NCBI RefSeq assembly: GCF_903064525.1
Contig: NZ_LR797830.1
Span: 1,798,001-1,862,000, forward strand
Reading direction: 5' to 3'
Source: Methylacidimicrobium sp. AP8
GTDB lineage: Bacteria; Verrucomicrobiota; Verrucomicrobiia; Methylacidiphilales; Methylacidiphilaceae
DNA length: 64,000 bases
A program made the translations under genes and the position numbers. Positions 8,675 to 16,212 of the stretch are shown here, piece by piece (position 1 is the first letter of the stretch; every line of letters begins with the position of its first letter). The notes beneath the pieces are model-generated. The model was not told the origin of the DNA and did not search any database. It was given only the letters and a program-made list of their open reading frames with translations.

Positions 8675-9220
8675 ATGCGCAACGTCGTCTACTTTGACCT
8701 CGAGACCCAGAAAGGAGCCAATGAAGTCGGCGGGTGGCGCAACAAGGGCGCGATGCGGATGTCCCTGGGAGTGACCTACGGCACGGCTCGGCAAAGCTAC
8801 CGGATCTACGCCGAGCCGGACATCGAAGAGCTTCTCCGGGACCTCCGGAGCGCGGACTTGGTAGTCGGATTCAATATTGTCGGATTTGATTTCCCCGTTC
8901 TCGAAGCGTACACCGTATTTGATCTTCAAGATCTGCCGACGCTGGATCTTCTTCGGGACGTCGAAGCCCGGACCGGACGGCGGATGAGCCTGGAGAACCT
9001 GGCCCGAGCGACCTTAGGCCTCGGGAAGACGGCGGAAGGGGTTCAGGCGCTGCGGTGGTGGAAAGAAGGCAAGCTCTTCCAAATCGCGGAATACTGCTGC
9101 TATGATGTGAAGATCACCCGCTTGCTGCATGAGCACGGCGCCCGCCATGGACAAATCTACTACTTTAACGAGCAGACGCAGCGGAAAGAAGTTATCCCGG
9201 TCTGCTGGAACCCTTCCTGA
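8675..9220 (+). CDS. RNase H-fold 3'-5' exonuclease-like protein (DEDD type)
   Basis: A 181-residue protein with the DEDD exonuclease pattern. The first acidic pair is in YFDLET near residue 8, the second motif VGFNIVGFDFPVL has Asn/Asp near 75-82, and the third motif YCCYDVKITRLL lies near the C terminus. It resembles the ribonuclease H-like domains found alone or fused to helicases (YprB-like). An ATG at 8651 would add eight residues; neither start has a strong ribosome site. The Fur-family gene begins 19 bases downstream on the same strand and may be co-transcribed. Confidence 0.75.
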   Translation: MRNVVYFDLETQKGANEVGGWRNKGAMRMSLGVTYGTARQSYRIYAEPDIEELLRDLRSADLVVGFNIVGFDFPVLEAYTVFDLQDLPTLDLLRDVEARTGRRMSLENLARATLGLGKTAEGVQALRWWKEGKLFQIAEYCCYDVKITRLLHEHGARHGQIYYFNEQTQRKEVIPVCWNPS

Positions 9221-9239
9221 AGAGACGAAAGGAGCGTCC

Positions 9240-9614
9240 ATGGGACGGACCACGCAGCAGAAGCTCGCGATCGCGGCGGTTCTCGAGGACGCGGAAAGCC
9301 CGCTGACCCCCCCGGAAATCCTCGCCCGGGCTTCCAAAGCGGTGCCGCGCCTGGGCGTGGCCACGGTCTACCGGGCCCTCCGCTCCTTGCGGAAGGAGAA
9401 GAAGATCGTCATCGTGGAGATTCCCGGCGAGCCCCCCCGGTACGAGACCGCCGACCGCGGCCATCATCACCACTTCTTTTGCCATGGCTGCCGGCGCGTC
9501 TTCGAGGTTCCCGAATGCTCCGCGAAATTGGCTGAGCTCGCCCCGCCTCGCTTCGAGGTCCTGGATCACGAAATCATCCTCTACGGAAACTGCCCCGATT
9601 GCCGGCCGGCTTAA
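9240..9614 (+). CDS. Fur-family metal- or peroxide-responsive transcriptional regulator
   Basis: A 124-residue DNA-binding protein with an N-terminal winged helix (TTQQKLAIAAVLEDAESPLTPPEI, then GVATVYRALRSLRKEK) and a C-terminal metal and dimerisation domain. The latter contains GHHHHFFCHGC and CPDC, the two CxxC pairs of the structural zinc site. The ATG at 9240 has an excellent ribosome site AAAGGAG (9228-9234), so the longer frame upstream is not used. It is short for Fur proper (about 140-150) and could be a Fur, Zur or PerR type; sequence alone does not decide. It overlaps the convergent NtrC-type gene by four bases. Confidence 0.88.
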   Translation: MGRTTQQKLAIAAVLEDAESPLTPPEILARASKAVPRLGVATVYRALRSLRKEKKIVIVEIPGEPPRYETADRGHHHHFFCHGCRRVFEVPECSAKLAELAPPRFEVLDHEIILYGNCPDCRPA

Positions 9615-11086
9615 TCGCGCGGAGTCTCTGCCACGGCCAGTCTCCGAAGATCGGTCAAGCGCAGCCCGAGAGCCTCCGCCGCCTCTCTCTCCCCACCCCC
9701 TTGCCGGGTGGCGATTCGCTCGACCAAGCGGCTTAGCAGCTTGGGGACCAGATCGGTGGGGCGGTTCTGCAGCACCAGATCGGTCAAGACCTGCACCGCC
9801 TGATCCAGCCCGCGCTCTTCCGCGGAGCGCCGCTCATCAGGAGTCGGAGAGAGTTCCGCCTGAATCTCTTCCGGGAGATTGCCTACCTCGATCGTCGTGC
9901 TCGCGGCCAGCACCATGGCGCGCTGAATGACGTTCTCCAGCTCCCGGATGTTTCCCGGCCACCCGTAGGATTGCAAGGCCCGCATCGCGTCGGGAGCGAT
10001 CCGCGTCGCCGCCTGCGGCAGGTATCGCCGGTGCTTTTGCAGAAAGTGCGCCGCGAGGGCGGGAATGTCTTCGGCACGGTCGCGCAGCGGAGGCAAGGAG
10101 ATACGGACGACGTTGAGGCGATAGAAGAGGTCGGGCCGGAATTCCCGGCGCTGCACCGCGACCCCCAGATCCTTGTTCGTCGCGGCGATGACGCGCACAT
10201 CGATGCGAATCGACTCGTTGCTCCCCAACCGGGACACTTCGCCCTCCTGCAGAACTCGCAGGATCTTGCTCTGCGTCGTCAACGGCATCTCGCCGATCTC
10301 ATCCAAAAAAATCGTCCCGCCGTCGGCCTGCTCGAACTTGCCGATCCGCTGCGCCATCGCCCCCGTAAACGATCCGCGCTCGTGTCCGAAAAGCTCGCTC
10401 TCCAGCAGATTCTCGGGAATGGCCGCACAGTTGATGGCGATGAACGGTTTGTTCGAGCGCATGCTATGCTGATAGATGGCCCGGGCGATCAATTCCTTGC
10501 CCGTGCCGCTCTCGCCCGTGATCAGCACGGTCGCATTGGTCTTCGCAACCTGCCCGACCAGCTTGTAGACCTTCTGCATGGGCGCGCTGTCTCCGACGAG
10601 CGAAAGCCCCTGCCGATCGGCGATCGTCGCCGACGTCTGACCTTCTTCCCGGGCGAGGCGTGCGGCCACGACGGAACGCTCGATGAGGCGGCGCAGCTCG
10701 GGGACGTCGAACGGCTTCAGGATGTAATCGTAGGCTCCGAGCTTCATGGCCTCGATCGCCGTATGCGAGGTGCCGTACGCGGTCATCATAAGCACGACCG
10801 CCTTCGGCAGAAGACGCTTCACCTCCCGGAGCGTCTCCAAGCCGTTCTTGCCGCCCATCCGAATATCCATGATCACGACGTCCGCCGGCTCCTTGCGCAG
10901 GAGCTCGATGGCGGCTTCGCCCGATGGGGCGGCCCGGATATCGACCGGCAGGTCTTCCAGCAATCTCTGGAAGGAATAGTGGACGTCGCTCTCGTCATCC
11001 ACGACGAGGATAGACGGCCGGCGGGCCGGATTTTCTTCCGCATTCCCCGGAGGCCGACTCTCTTTGCGAGTGCTCACGGCAAACAA
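9611..11086 (-). CDS. NtrC-family sigma-54-dependent response regulator
   Basis: A 491-residue regulator. The receiver domain spans about 24-140, with acidic pair D30-D31, phosphoacceptor D74, T102 and K124. The AAA+ sigma-54 activation domain spans about 160-395, with Walker A GESGTGKE (191-198), the sigma-54-contacting GSFTGA loop and a Walker B of type IFLDEIGEM. The C terminus ends in a weak Fis-like helix (REAAEALGLRLTDLRRLA). It should activate sigma-54 promoters after phosphorylation. No histidine kinase lies beside it, so its partner must be encoded elsewhere. Confidence 0.94.
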   Translation of the reverse strand: MFAVSTRKESRPPGNAEENPARRPSILVVDDESDVHYSFQRLLEDLPVDIRAAPSGEAAIELLRKEPADVVIMDIRMGGKNGLETLREVKRLLPKAVVLMMTAYGTSHTAIEAMKLGAYDYILKPFDVPELRRLIERSVVAARLAREEGQTSATIADRQGLSLVGDSAPMQKVYKLVGQVAKTNATVLITGESGTGKELIARAIYQHSMRSNKPFIAINCAAIPENLLESELFGHERGSFTGAMAQRIGKFEQADGGTIFLDEIGEMPLTTQSKILRVLQEGEVSRLGSNESIRIDVRVIAATNKDLGVAVQRREFRPDLFYRLNVVRISLPPLRDRAEDIPALAAHFLQKHRRYLPQAATRIAPDAMRALQSYGWPGNIRELENVIQRAMVLAASTTIEVGNLPEEIQAELSPTPDERRSAEERGLDQAVQVLTDLVLQNRPTDLVPKLLSRLVERIATRQGGGEREAAEALGLRLTDLRRLAVAETPRD

Positions 11087-11164
11087 AAATGAAGCCCTTC
11101 GCGGGTGGAGCCAAGAGGAAAAAAATTTCTCCTGGATCCCCGCTCCGAGGAACGGCCGCTACAT

Positions 11165-11193
11165 TTGCCAAACAGGCGGACCACATGTATCTT
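11165..11193 (+). promoter_or_regulatory. candidate promoter of the thioredoxin-like gene, implying a leaderless message
   Basis: TTGCCA (11165-11170), a 17-base spacer, and TATCTT (11188-11193) form a good sigma-70-type promoter. The expected transcription start, six to eight bases downstream, falls on the ATG at 11200, and there is no ribosome site between. A leaderless transcript is therefore inferred. Confidence 0.45.
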
Positions 11194-11199
11194 GCTTGA

Positions 11200-11691
11200 A
11201 TGGACTTATCGCAGGCCCGTTGGCGGCGGAGCCGGCTGTCGGCGCTGCTCGCCGGTTGTTTTCTTCTCCTGTTCGTATCGGCAAGCGCTCCGGCGGAGAC
11301 GGCGCATTGGCTGACCGATTTCTCCGCCGCGCTCAAGGAAGCCAAGGCCCAAAACAAGCTGGTTCTGATCAACTTCACCGGATCCGACTGGTGCCCATGG
11401 TGCCAAAAGCTGGACAAGGAGGTGTTTACCACTCCCGATTTTCAGAAGTATGCCAAGGAGCACCTCGTATTGGTCGAAGCCGATTTTCCGCAACGCAAGC
11501 CGCAGTCCGAGGCCTTGAAGCGGCAGAACCAAGAGCTGGCCGATCGCTACCAAGTCGAAAGCTTTCCGACGATCGTGCTGCTCGACCCGGAAGGGCAGCC
11601 GTTAGCGTCCCTCGGATACATGCCCGGGGGACCGCGACCTTTTCTCGACAAGCTCGAGCAGTACCGCCGGAAATCCGCAGTCGGCGGTTGA
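11200..11691 (+). CDS. exported thioredoxin-fold protein
   Basis: A 163-residue thioredoxin-like protein. A signal peptide or membrane anchor (about residues 12-32, ending in SAPAE) should place it in the periplasm. The fold begins with LVLINFTGSDWCPWCQKL; the redox pair is C65/C68 in a CPWC motif, and the cis-proline is in ESFPTIVLLD. This resembles the thioredoxin_7 group with the GSDWC signature, common in Planctomycetes and Verrucomicrobia. It may act on disulfides or copper-site cysteines; the nearby ctaD and Met/His-rich proteins make that attractive, but this is inference. Confidence 0.85.
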   Translation: MDLSQARWRRSRLSALLAGCFLLLFVSASAPAETAHWLTDFSAALKEAKAQNKLVLINFTGSDWCPWCQKLDKEVFTTPDFQKYAKEHLVLVEADFPQRKPQSEALKRQNQELADRYQVESFPTIVLLDPEGQPLASLGYMPGGPRPFLDKLEQYRRKSAVGG

Positions 11692-11714
11692 CGGGGTGCC
11701 CGCCGCTTCTTCCC

Positions 11715-11752
11715 GCCCGCTGCAAAAAGTGCTTCCTCCCAACGGGCTTTTT
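11715..11752 (+). terminator. candidate Rho-independent terminator after the thioredoxin-like gene
   Basis: GCCCG (11715-11719) can pair with CGGGC (11743-11747), directly followed by TTTTT (11748-11752). The stem is short and the loop about 23 bases, so strength is doubtful, but the placement 24 bases after the stop codon and the U-run are right. Confidence 0.35.
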
Positions 11753-11795
11753 CGTCTAGGATCTGTTCGTCTCAATTGCCCATAACCGATTCATC

Positions 11796-12164
11796 ATGAA
11801 ACTCCCATTGACCCTTGGGGCGAAGTCCCTGTCGGTGAGCGCCCTGGCGCTCGTTCTCGCCTCTCCGCTGCGTGCAGAGGATATTTCCGGATCCTCCGAA
11901 CCGGCGCCCAAGCCGCACTCTTCCCATTATCACCGGCTGCACAGACAGGCGCGGGAAAACCACGAAAAGATGCGCCGCCTCATGGAACGACAGGATGCTG
12001 AGCTCCAACGCCTGACTGAAGAGATGAACCAGGCTCCTGCCGACAAAAAGCTCGATCGGGCCGTCGCCGTTATCAACAAGCTCGTCGAACAGCGGCGGGA
12101 GATGCATGCCGAAATGGAGGGGATGCATCAGAAGATGATGCGCCAGATGGAGGAAGGAAAGTAG
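11796..12164 (+). CDS. small exported His/Met/Glu-rich helical protein (paralogue 1)
   Basis: A 122-residue protein with a signal peptide (about 1-26, ending LRAED). The mature part is a single long charged helix or coiled coil, with HSSHYHRLH near its start and MHAEMEGMHQKMMRQM near its end. The clustered Met and His residues suggest metal binding, perhaps copper, but no known motif proves it. The core from QDAELQRL to LVEQRREMH aligns with the next gene (QDEELERL ... LIEQRKAYH), so the two are tandem paralogues. I do not recognise a named family. Confidence 0.7.
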   Translation: MKLPLTLGAKSLSVSALALVLASPLRAEDISGSSEPAPKPHSSHYHRLHRQARENHEKMRRLMERQDAELQRLTEEMNQAPADKKLDRAVAVINKLVEQRREMHAEMEGMHQKMMRQMEEGK

Positions 12165-12356
12165 CCTCCCTGCGGCGCACCGGGGCGCCTCCCGGCCCGC
12201 GCAGCAGGAACCCGCCGGACCGTTCCGAATAGCCGGTCGCATGTTCCGATCCCCGATCGATTTCCGATCCCGATCCGTTGGGCGCGTCGGCTACCGGCGG
12301 GCCGACCCGTCTTTGACGAATCGATCGGGCATTCTCTTCTCTTGATCCTTTCCCCC

Positions 12357-13007
12357 ATGCGACATCGCTCCGCCGTCAGCGACGGCCGCCTGAGGCCTTG
12401 CCGGCGGCTCGTGTTCGGGGTCGCCGCGCCGGTTCTCGCCGCCGTCCTCTCCCTCTCCTCTGGAACCGCGCAGCCGGTTGCGCCACCCTCCGGCCCTCGT
12501 CCGCCGACTCCGAAGCAGCGCCGGCAGATCGAGCAGATGCAGGAGCACCTGCGGCAGACGGTTCGCGAGCAGGACGAGGAGCTGGAGCGCCTCCTCTCCG
12601 AGCTCCACGGCGCGCCCCGCGACAAGAAGATCGACCTACTGACCCGGATCGTCACTCGCCTGATCGAGCAGAGAAAGGCGTATCACCAGGAGGCCGAGTC
12701 GATCCGCCTGCGGATTCTCGATATGCAGAACCCACCGGCCCCCCTGCCGCGGACCGACGTTTCGCCCCTGCCGGCGCCCGCCGCCGGGAGCCGTCCTCCG
12801 GCTCGCCGAGCGAGGCCGCGCCGCCCGTCGGCGGTCAAGGATACGTGCCCCAGCAGGAGCCGCAGTAGGGCAGCCCCGGGCGCTGGCCGAGCGGACGGAG
12901 CGGCAAGCCGCGGAGAGCGACCCGGAGCGCCGCAGGGCTACCGCCCACCCTCGTCGAGCTCCGCATCCACTTCCTCGATCGGGTCCGGATCGAGAAACTC
13001 CGCGTAG
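12357..13007 (+). CDS. small exported helical protein (paralogue 2), probably frameshifted at its 3' end
   Basis: It starts at ATG 12357 with a signal peptide (about residues 12-40, ending SGTAQP). It then has a charged helix closely like the preceding gene: EQDEELERLLSEL ... APRDKKID ... RLIEQRKAYH. Homology ends near residue 125. After a proline-rich linker the open frame continues to 13007 and runs antisense into the next gene. A second frame gives a much more natural end (SGSPSEAAPPVGGQGYVPQQ) with a stop at 12868. I therefore suspect a one-base indel near 12785-12795 and a true end at 12868. The function is unknown. Confidence 0.55.
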   Translation: MRHRSAVSDGRLRPCRRLVFGVAAPVLAAVLSLSSGTAQPVAPPSGPRPPTPKQRRQIEQMQEHLRQTVREQDEELERLLSELHGAPRDKKIDLLTRIVTRLIEQRKAYHQEAESIRLRILDMQNPPAPLPRTDVSPLPAPAAGSRPPARRARPRRPSAVKDTCPSRSRSRAAPGAGRADGAASRGERPGAPQGYRPPSSSSASTSSIGSGSRNSA

Positions 13008-13180
13008 GCCGGCGGCGGCTGCTTCTCCCGTTTGCGGAGGCGGTATCCCCCCCACGCGAATGCCATCGATACGGCCAATCCGAGCGCCGGTAGAAAAAGC
13101 GCGGCGACCAGACCGCCGTCGGACCGGCCTTCCGTCGAGGCGAAGATCGCGGGGCAGCCGAGAAGCACGAGCCACTTCAT
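12938..13180 (-). CDS. small one- or two-pass membrane protein downstream of ctaD
   Basis: An 80-residue protein starting MKWLVLLG. It has a short hydrophobic N terminus and a clear membrane helix (about 27-48, GLVAALFLPALGLAVSMAFAW), then a basic stop-transfer (YRLRKREK) and an acidic tail (ending EEVDAELDEGG). It lies 84 bases downstream of ctaD on the same strand, where small accessory subunits of haem-copper oxidases (CcoQ- or subunit-IV-like) are often found. No family match is claimed; the oxidase role is inferred from position and topology. Confidence 0.6.
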   Translation of the reverse strand: MKWLVLLGCPAIFASTEGRSDGGLVAALFLPALGLAVSMAFAWGGYRLRKREKQPPPAYAEFLDPDPIEEVDAELDEGGR

Positions 13181-13264
13181 TTTTCCCGAGTCCCGAACCG
13201 GCCTCCATGCCCCGCCCACGGGGCGTCGCCTTGCGGCTTCCGGGCCGAGGACACCGACCCGCGG

Positions 13265-15106
13265 CTACACGCGAGCCGCCTCGGCCGGTGCCTTTCCTTG
13301 AGCCTCCGGTTCCCACTGCGGAAGAAAATCCCGCTTCGCGCTGGGGGCGCTGTACTCGTAGGGGCCGCGATAGACGCTCACAGCCGCCGGGAAATTGCCA
13401 TGGGCCAGCGGCGGAGTCGGAGCCGCCCATTCGAGCGTCGTCGCTTGCCATGGGTTATCGGACTCCACCCTGGCTCCGTGTCGTGCGCTCCAAAAGAAGT
13501 TAATGACGAAGGGAATCTGCGCAAGGGCCAGCAGCCAGGCCGAAATCGTCATCACCTGGTTGAGCCAGAGAACGTTCTGCGCAAACTGCCATCCGGCCCC
13601 ACCGTCGTACCAGCGCCGGTGGACGCCATTGAATCCCTGGATCAACATCGGGAAGAAGACCCCGTTGAAGAAGAGGAGCGTCGGCCAGAAATGGAGCTTT
13701 CCGAGGAATTCGTTCATCATGCGTCCGGTCACCTTCGGGTACCAGTAGTAGATCCCGGCGAAGAGCGCCATCAGCGAGGTCGGCCCCATCATGTAATGGA
13801 AATGCCCGACCACGTAGTAGGTATCGTGAAGGACGAGATCCGACGAGCTCCAGCCGTTCGGGAGCCCGGTCAGTCCGCCGATGGCGAAGAGGGGCAGCCA
13901 AGACAAGGCGAAGAGCATCGGCAGGTTGATGCGGATCGACGCCCCCCACAGGGAAAGGAGGAATACGGTCCCGATCAGGACCGAGGGGATCGAGATGATC
14001 GTGGTGAAGAGCTGGAAGAAGGTCGTCACCCCCTGGCCCATGCCGGTCATGTACATGTGGTGCGCCCAGACGATCATCCCGACGAAGCCGATGGCGATCT
14101 CGGAGTAGACGACCGCGCGGTAGCTCCAGAGCGGACGGCGCGTGTTGTTGGTCCAGATTTCTGCAATGATCCCCATGGTCGGAAGGATCTGGACGTACAC
14201 CTCGGGATGACCGATAAACCAGAAAAGATGCTGCCAGAGAAGGGGGGCGCCCCCTCCGCTGACCGCCACGCGCTGGCCTCCGACGACCAGGCCGTCGGGG
14301 GAGAAGAAGCTCGTTCCCGCCAGCCGGTCCATCAGTTGCATGACGGCGGCGGCCTCGAGCGGCGGAAAGGCCAGGAGCATGAGAAAGGCGGCAACGAGCT
14401 CGGACCAGACATAGATCGGCAGGCGCATCCAGGAAAGGCCCGGGGCGCGGAGCTGGAAGATCGTCGTGATCATGTTGATCACCCCCAGCAGGGAGCCGGT
14501 GATGTTGAAGGCCATCCCGAGGAGCCAGAGGGTCTGCCCGTTGAGCACGGGATGAAACCCGGGACCGGAATCGGCAAGATCGGCGAGCGGCGGGTAGGAG
14601 GTCCAGCCCGACTTCGCCGCTCCCCCGGGGACGAAGAAGCTCCCCACCATGATGACGACTCCTGCGAAGAAGCACCAGAAGCTCGCCATGTTGAGCCGGG
14701 GGAAGGCCATGTCGGGCGCTCCGAGCTTCAAGGGGACGATGTAGTTTCCGAACCCGGAGAAGAGCGCGGGCACCAGCGCCATGAAGATCATGACCGTCCC
14801 ATGGATCGCTCCGAAGGAATTGTACAACTGCGGGGTCATGACCCCGCCGGGCGCCATGTTCGGGCCCGCGAGCTGCTGCAGGAGGCCGGCGAAGAAGGGA
14901 ACGGGCTTCCCGGGATAGGAGAGCTGCCAGCGCATCAGGATCATGAGCCCGAAACCGAAGGCGGCCATCAGCAAAGAGGTGATCATGTACTGGATGCCGA
15001 TCACCTTGTGATCGGTGGAGAAGACCCACCGCCTCCACCAAGGCAGATGCGCCCCATGCCCCTGCTCCGCCGGTTGCACCGGGTTTTGCGCCGTATTCCC
15101 GTCCAT
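13265..15106 (-). CDS. ctaD: cytochrome c oxidase subunit I (A-type haem-copper oxidase)
   Basis: Catalytic subunit that reduces O2 at the haem a3-CuB site and pumps protons. The 613-residue, roughly 12-helix protein shows the haem ligand region HGTVMIF, the CuB/crosslink motif GHPEVYVQILP (with the Glu of A1-type D-channels and the His-Tyr pair), the CuB histidines in WAHHMYMTGM, and the haem ligands in YYVVGHFHYMMG. ATG 15106 has a strong upstream GGAGGAG; the longer frame is not needed. Subunits II and III, normally adjacent, are absent on both sides; only a tiny membrane protein follows. Confidence 0.95.
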   Translation of the reverse strand: MDGNTAQNPVQPAEQGHGAHLPWWRRWVFSTDHKVIGIQYMITSLLMAAFGFGLMILMRWQLSYPGKPVPFFAGLLQQLAGPNMAPGGVMTPQLYNSFGAIHGTVMIFMALVPALFSGFGNYIVPLKLGAPDMAFPRLNMASFWCFFAGVVIMVGSFFVPGGAAKSGWTSYPPLADLADSGPGFHPVLNGQTLWLLGMAFNITGSLLGVINMITTIFQLRAPGLSWMRLPIYVWSELVAAFLMLLAFPPLEAAAVMQLMDRLAGTSFFSPDGLVVGGQRVAVSGGGAPLLWQHLFWFIGHPEVYVQILPTMGIIAEIWTNNTRRPLWSYRAVVYSEIAIGFVGMIVWAHHMYMTGMGQGVTTFFQLFTTIISIPSVLIGTVFLLSLWGASIRINLPMLFALSWLPLFAIGGLTGLPNGWSSSDLVLHDTYYVVGHFHYMMGPTSLMALFAGIYYWYPKVTGRMMNEFLGKLHFWPTLLFFNGVFFPMLIQGFNGVHRRWYDGGAGWQFAQNVLWLNQVMTISAWLLALAQIPFVINFFWSARHGARVESDNPWQATTLEWAAPTPPLAHGNFPAAVSVYRGPYEYSAPSAKRDFLPQWEPEAQGKAPAEAARV

Positions 15107-15365
15107 CCCTCTTGCTCCTCCCCTTTCTCGACGTTCGCCGGGCCGCTTCGGGATCCGCACGCCGGACCCATCGGACTGAACCTCCCGTCTCGGGCAATAC
15201 GGTAGGCGATCACGGCGGCGCGGGGTATCCTGGTGATCTCCTCTTCTTCCACCCCGGAAAAGACCGAAGGCGGGGGACCGAACTGCCCCGTTCGCCTATC
15301 AGGGTTTTGATACCGAGGAAACCGGGACCGAACCCCGTAATAGGGCCAACGGATGCGGCGATGCC

Positions 15366-16178
15366 CTACTGGCGGGAGAGGGCGCCGGGAGAGCGTTCCG
15401 CGACAGCCGGCGGAGGCTGCTTGCCGAACTGGCGCTCGTAGAGCTTGGCATAGCGGACGAAGGTCGCCAACGCGGTGACTGCAGCGATGTAGAAGCCCGG
15501 AAACCCGTCGAGGAAGCCGAGCCGAAGGAGATAGCCGCGCACAAAGCGCCAGAGAGGCCGCAGGAGCAGATCCGACCAGCGGAATCCGGTCCCCCTTTCC
15601 CGCCGCTCGTCGGCGAAGGCCGCGACGAAAGTGGGAATCTTCCGCACGTTGTCCTCGACCGCCGGAAACGAATAGTGGAGGAGCTCCGCCCGCTCCTTCT
15701 TGACCCGGCCGTCGAGAATCAGCTTGTCATGCTCCCGATTCCCTCCCCAGCGCCCGCGCTCCCGGCGGAAGAGGCGCAAGTTATAGTCGGGATACCAGTC
15801 TCCGTGGGTGATCCACCGGTTGAGAAACCAGGTCTTGCGCCGGAAAGCCACACCGTCGAACCTCCGGTCGGCTCCGGAGAAAAACTCTTCGATCGCCCGC
15901 CGCATTTCGGGCGAAACTTCCTCGTCGGCGTCGAGCCCGAGGACCCAGGGCCGGGTCGCCAGCGCGAGCGCAGCGTTCTTCTGGTCGCGACGGCATGTCC
16001 AGGCGCGCTCCTCGACCCGGGCTCCGAACTCGCGTGCGATCTGGGCCGTGGCATCGGTGCAATCGTTGACCACGACGATGATCTCCTCGACCCAACCGGC
16101 GACGCTTCCGAGGCTTCTCGGGAGGTTCCGCTCCTCGTTGCAGGCGATCATCGTCACTGAGATCGGCAGCTTCCTCAT
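15366..16178 (-). CDS. family 2 glycosyltransferase, LPS-core glucosyltransferase type
   Basis: A 270-residue GT-A enzyme with the start ISVTMIACNEERNLPRSLGSV, the nucleotide-sugar metal site GLDADEEVS (DxD-like, about 80-88), and the lipooligosaccharide-core pattern GDWYPDYNLRLFRRERG ... HDKLILDGRVK. This is typical of the WaaE/KdtX-like beta-1,4-glucosyltransferases that decorate inner core LPS. Its C-terminal part has a hydrophobic segment that may bind the membrane. It follows a polysaccharide deacetylase gene on the same strand and sits in a carbohydrate cluster. Acceptor and sugar are not determinable from sequence. Confidence 0.85.
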   Translation of the reverse strand: MRKLPISVTMIACNEERNLPRSLGSVAGWVEEIIVVVNDCTDATAQIAREFGARVEERAWTCRRDQKNAALALATRPWVLGLDADEEVSPEMRRAIEEFFSGADRRFDGVAFRRKTWFLNRWITHGDWYPDYNLRLFRRERGRWGGNREHDKLILDGRVKKERAELLHYSFPAVEDNVRKIPTFVAAFADERRERGTGFRWSDLLLRPLWRFVRGYLLRLGFLDGFPGFYIAAVTALATFVRYAKLYERQFGKQPPPAVAERSPGALSRQ

Positions 16179-16212
16179 CCCCTCGGATTGCCTCTCTCCT
16201 CCGACAGCGCTT

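Noticed and set aside
12313-12341. TTGACG followed at 17 bases by CTTCTC upstream of the second paralogue
   Set aside because: The -10 candidate does not resemble a promoter box.
13298-15205. Very long open frame on the plus strand opposite ctaD
   Set aside because: It is the antisense shadow of a clear oxidase gene in GC-rich DNA; its residues are almost all Glu, Gly, Arg, Asp and Pro with no motif.
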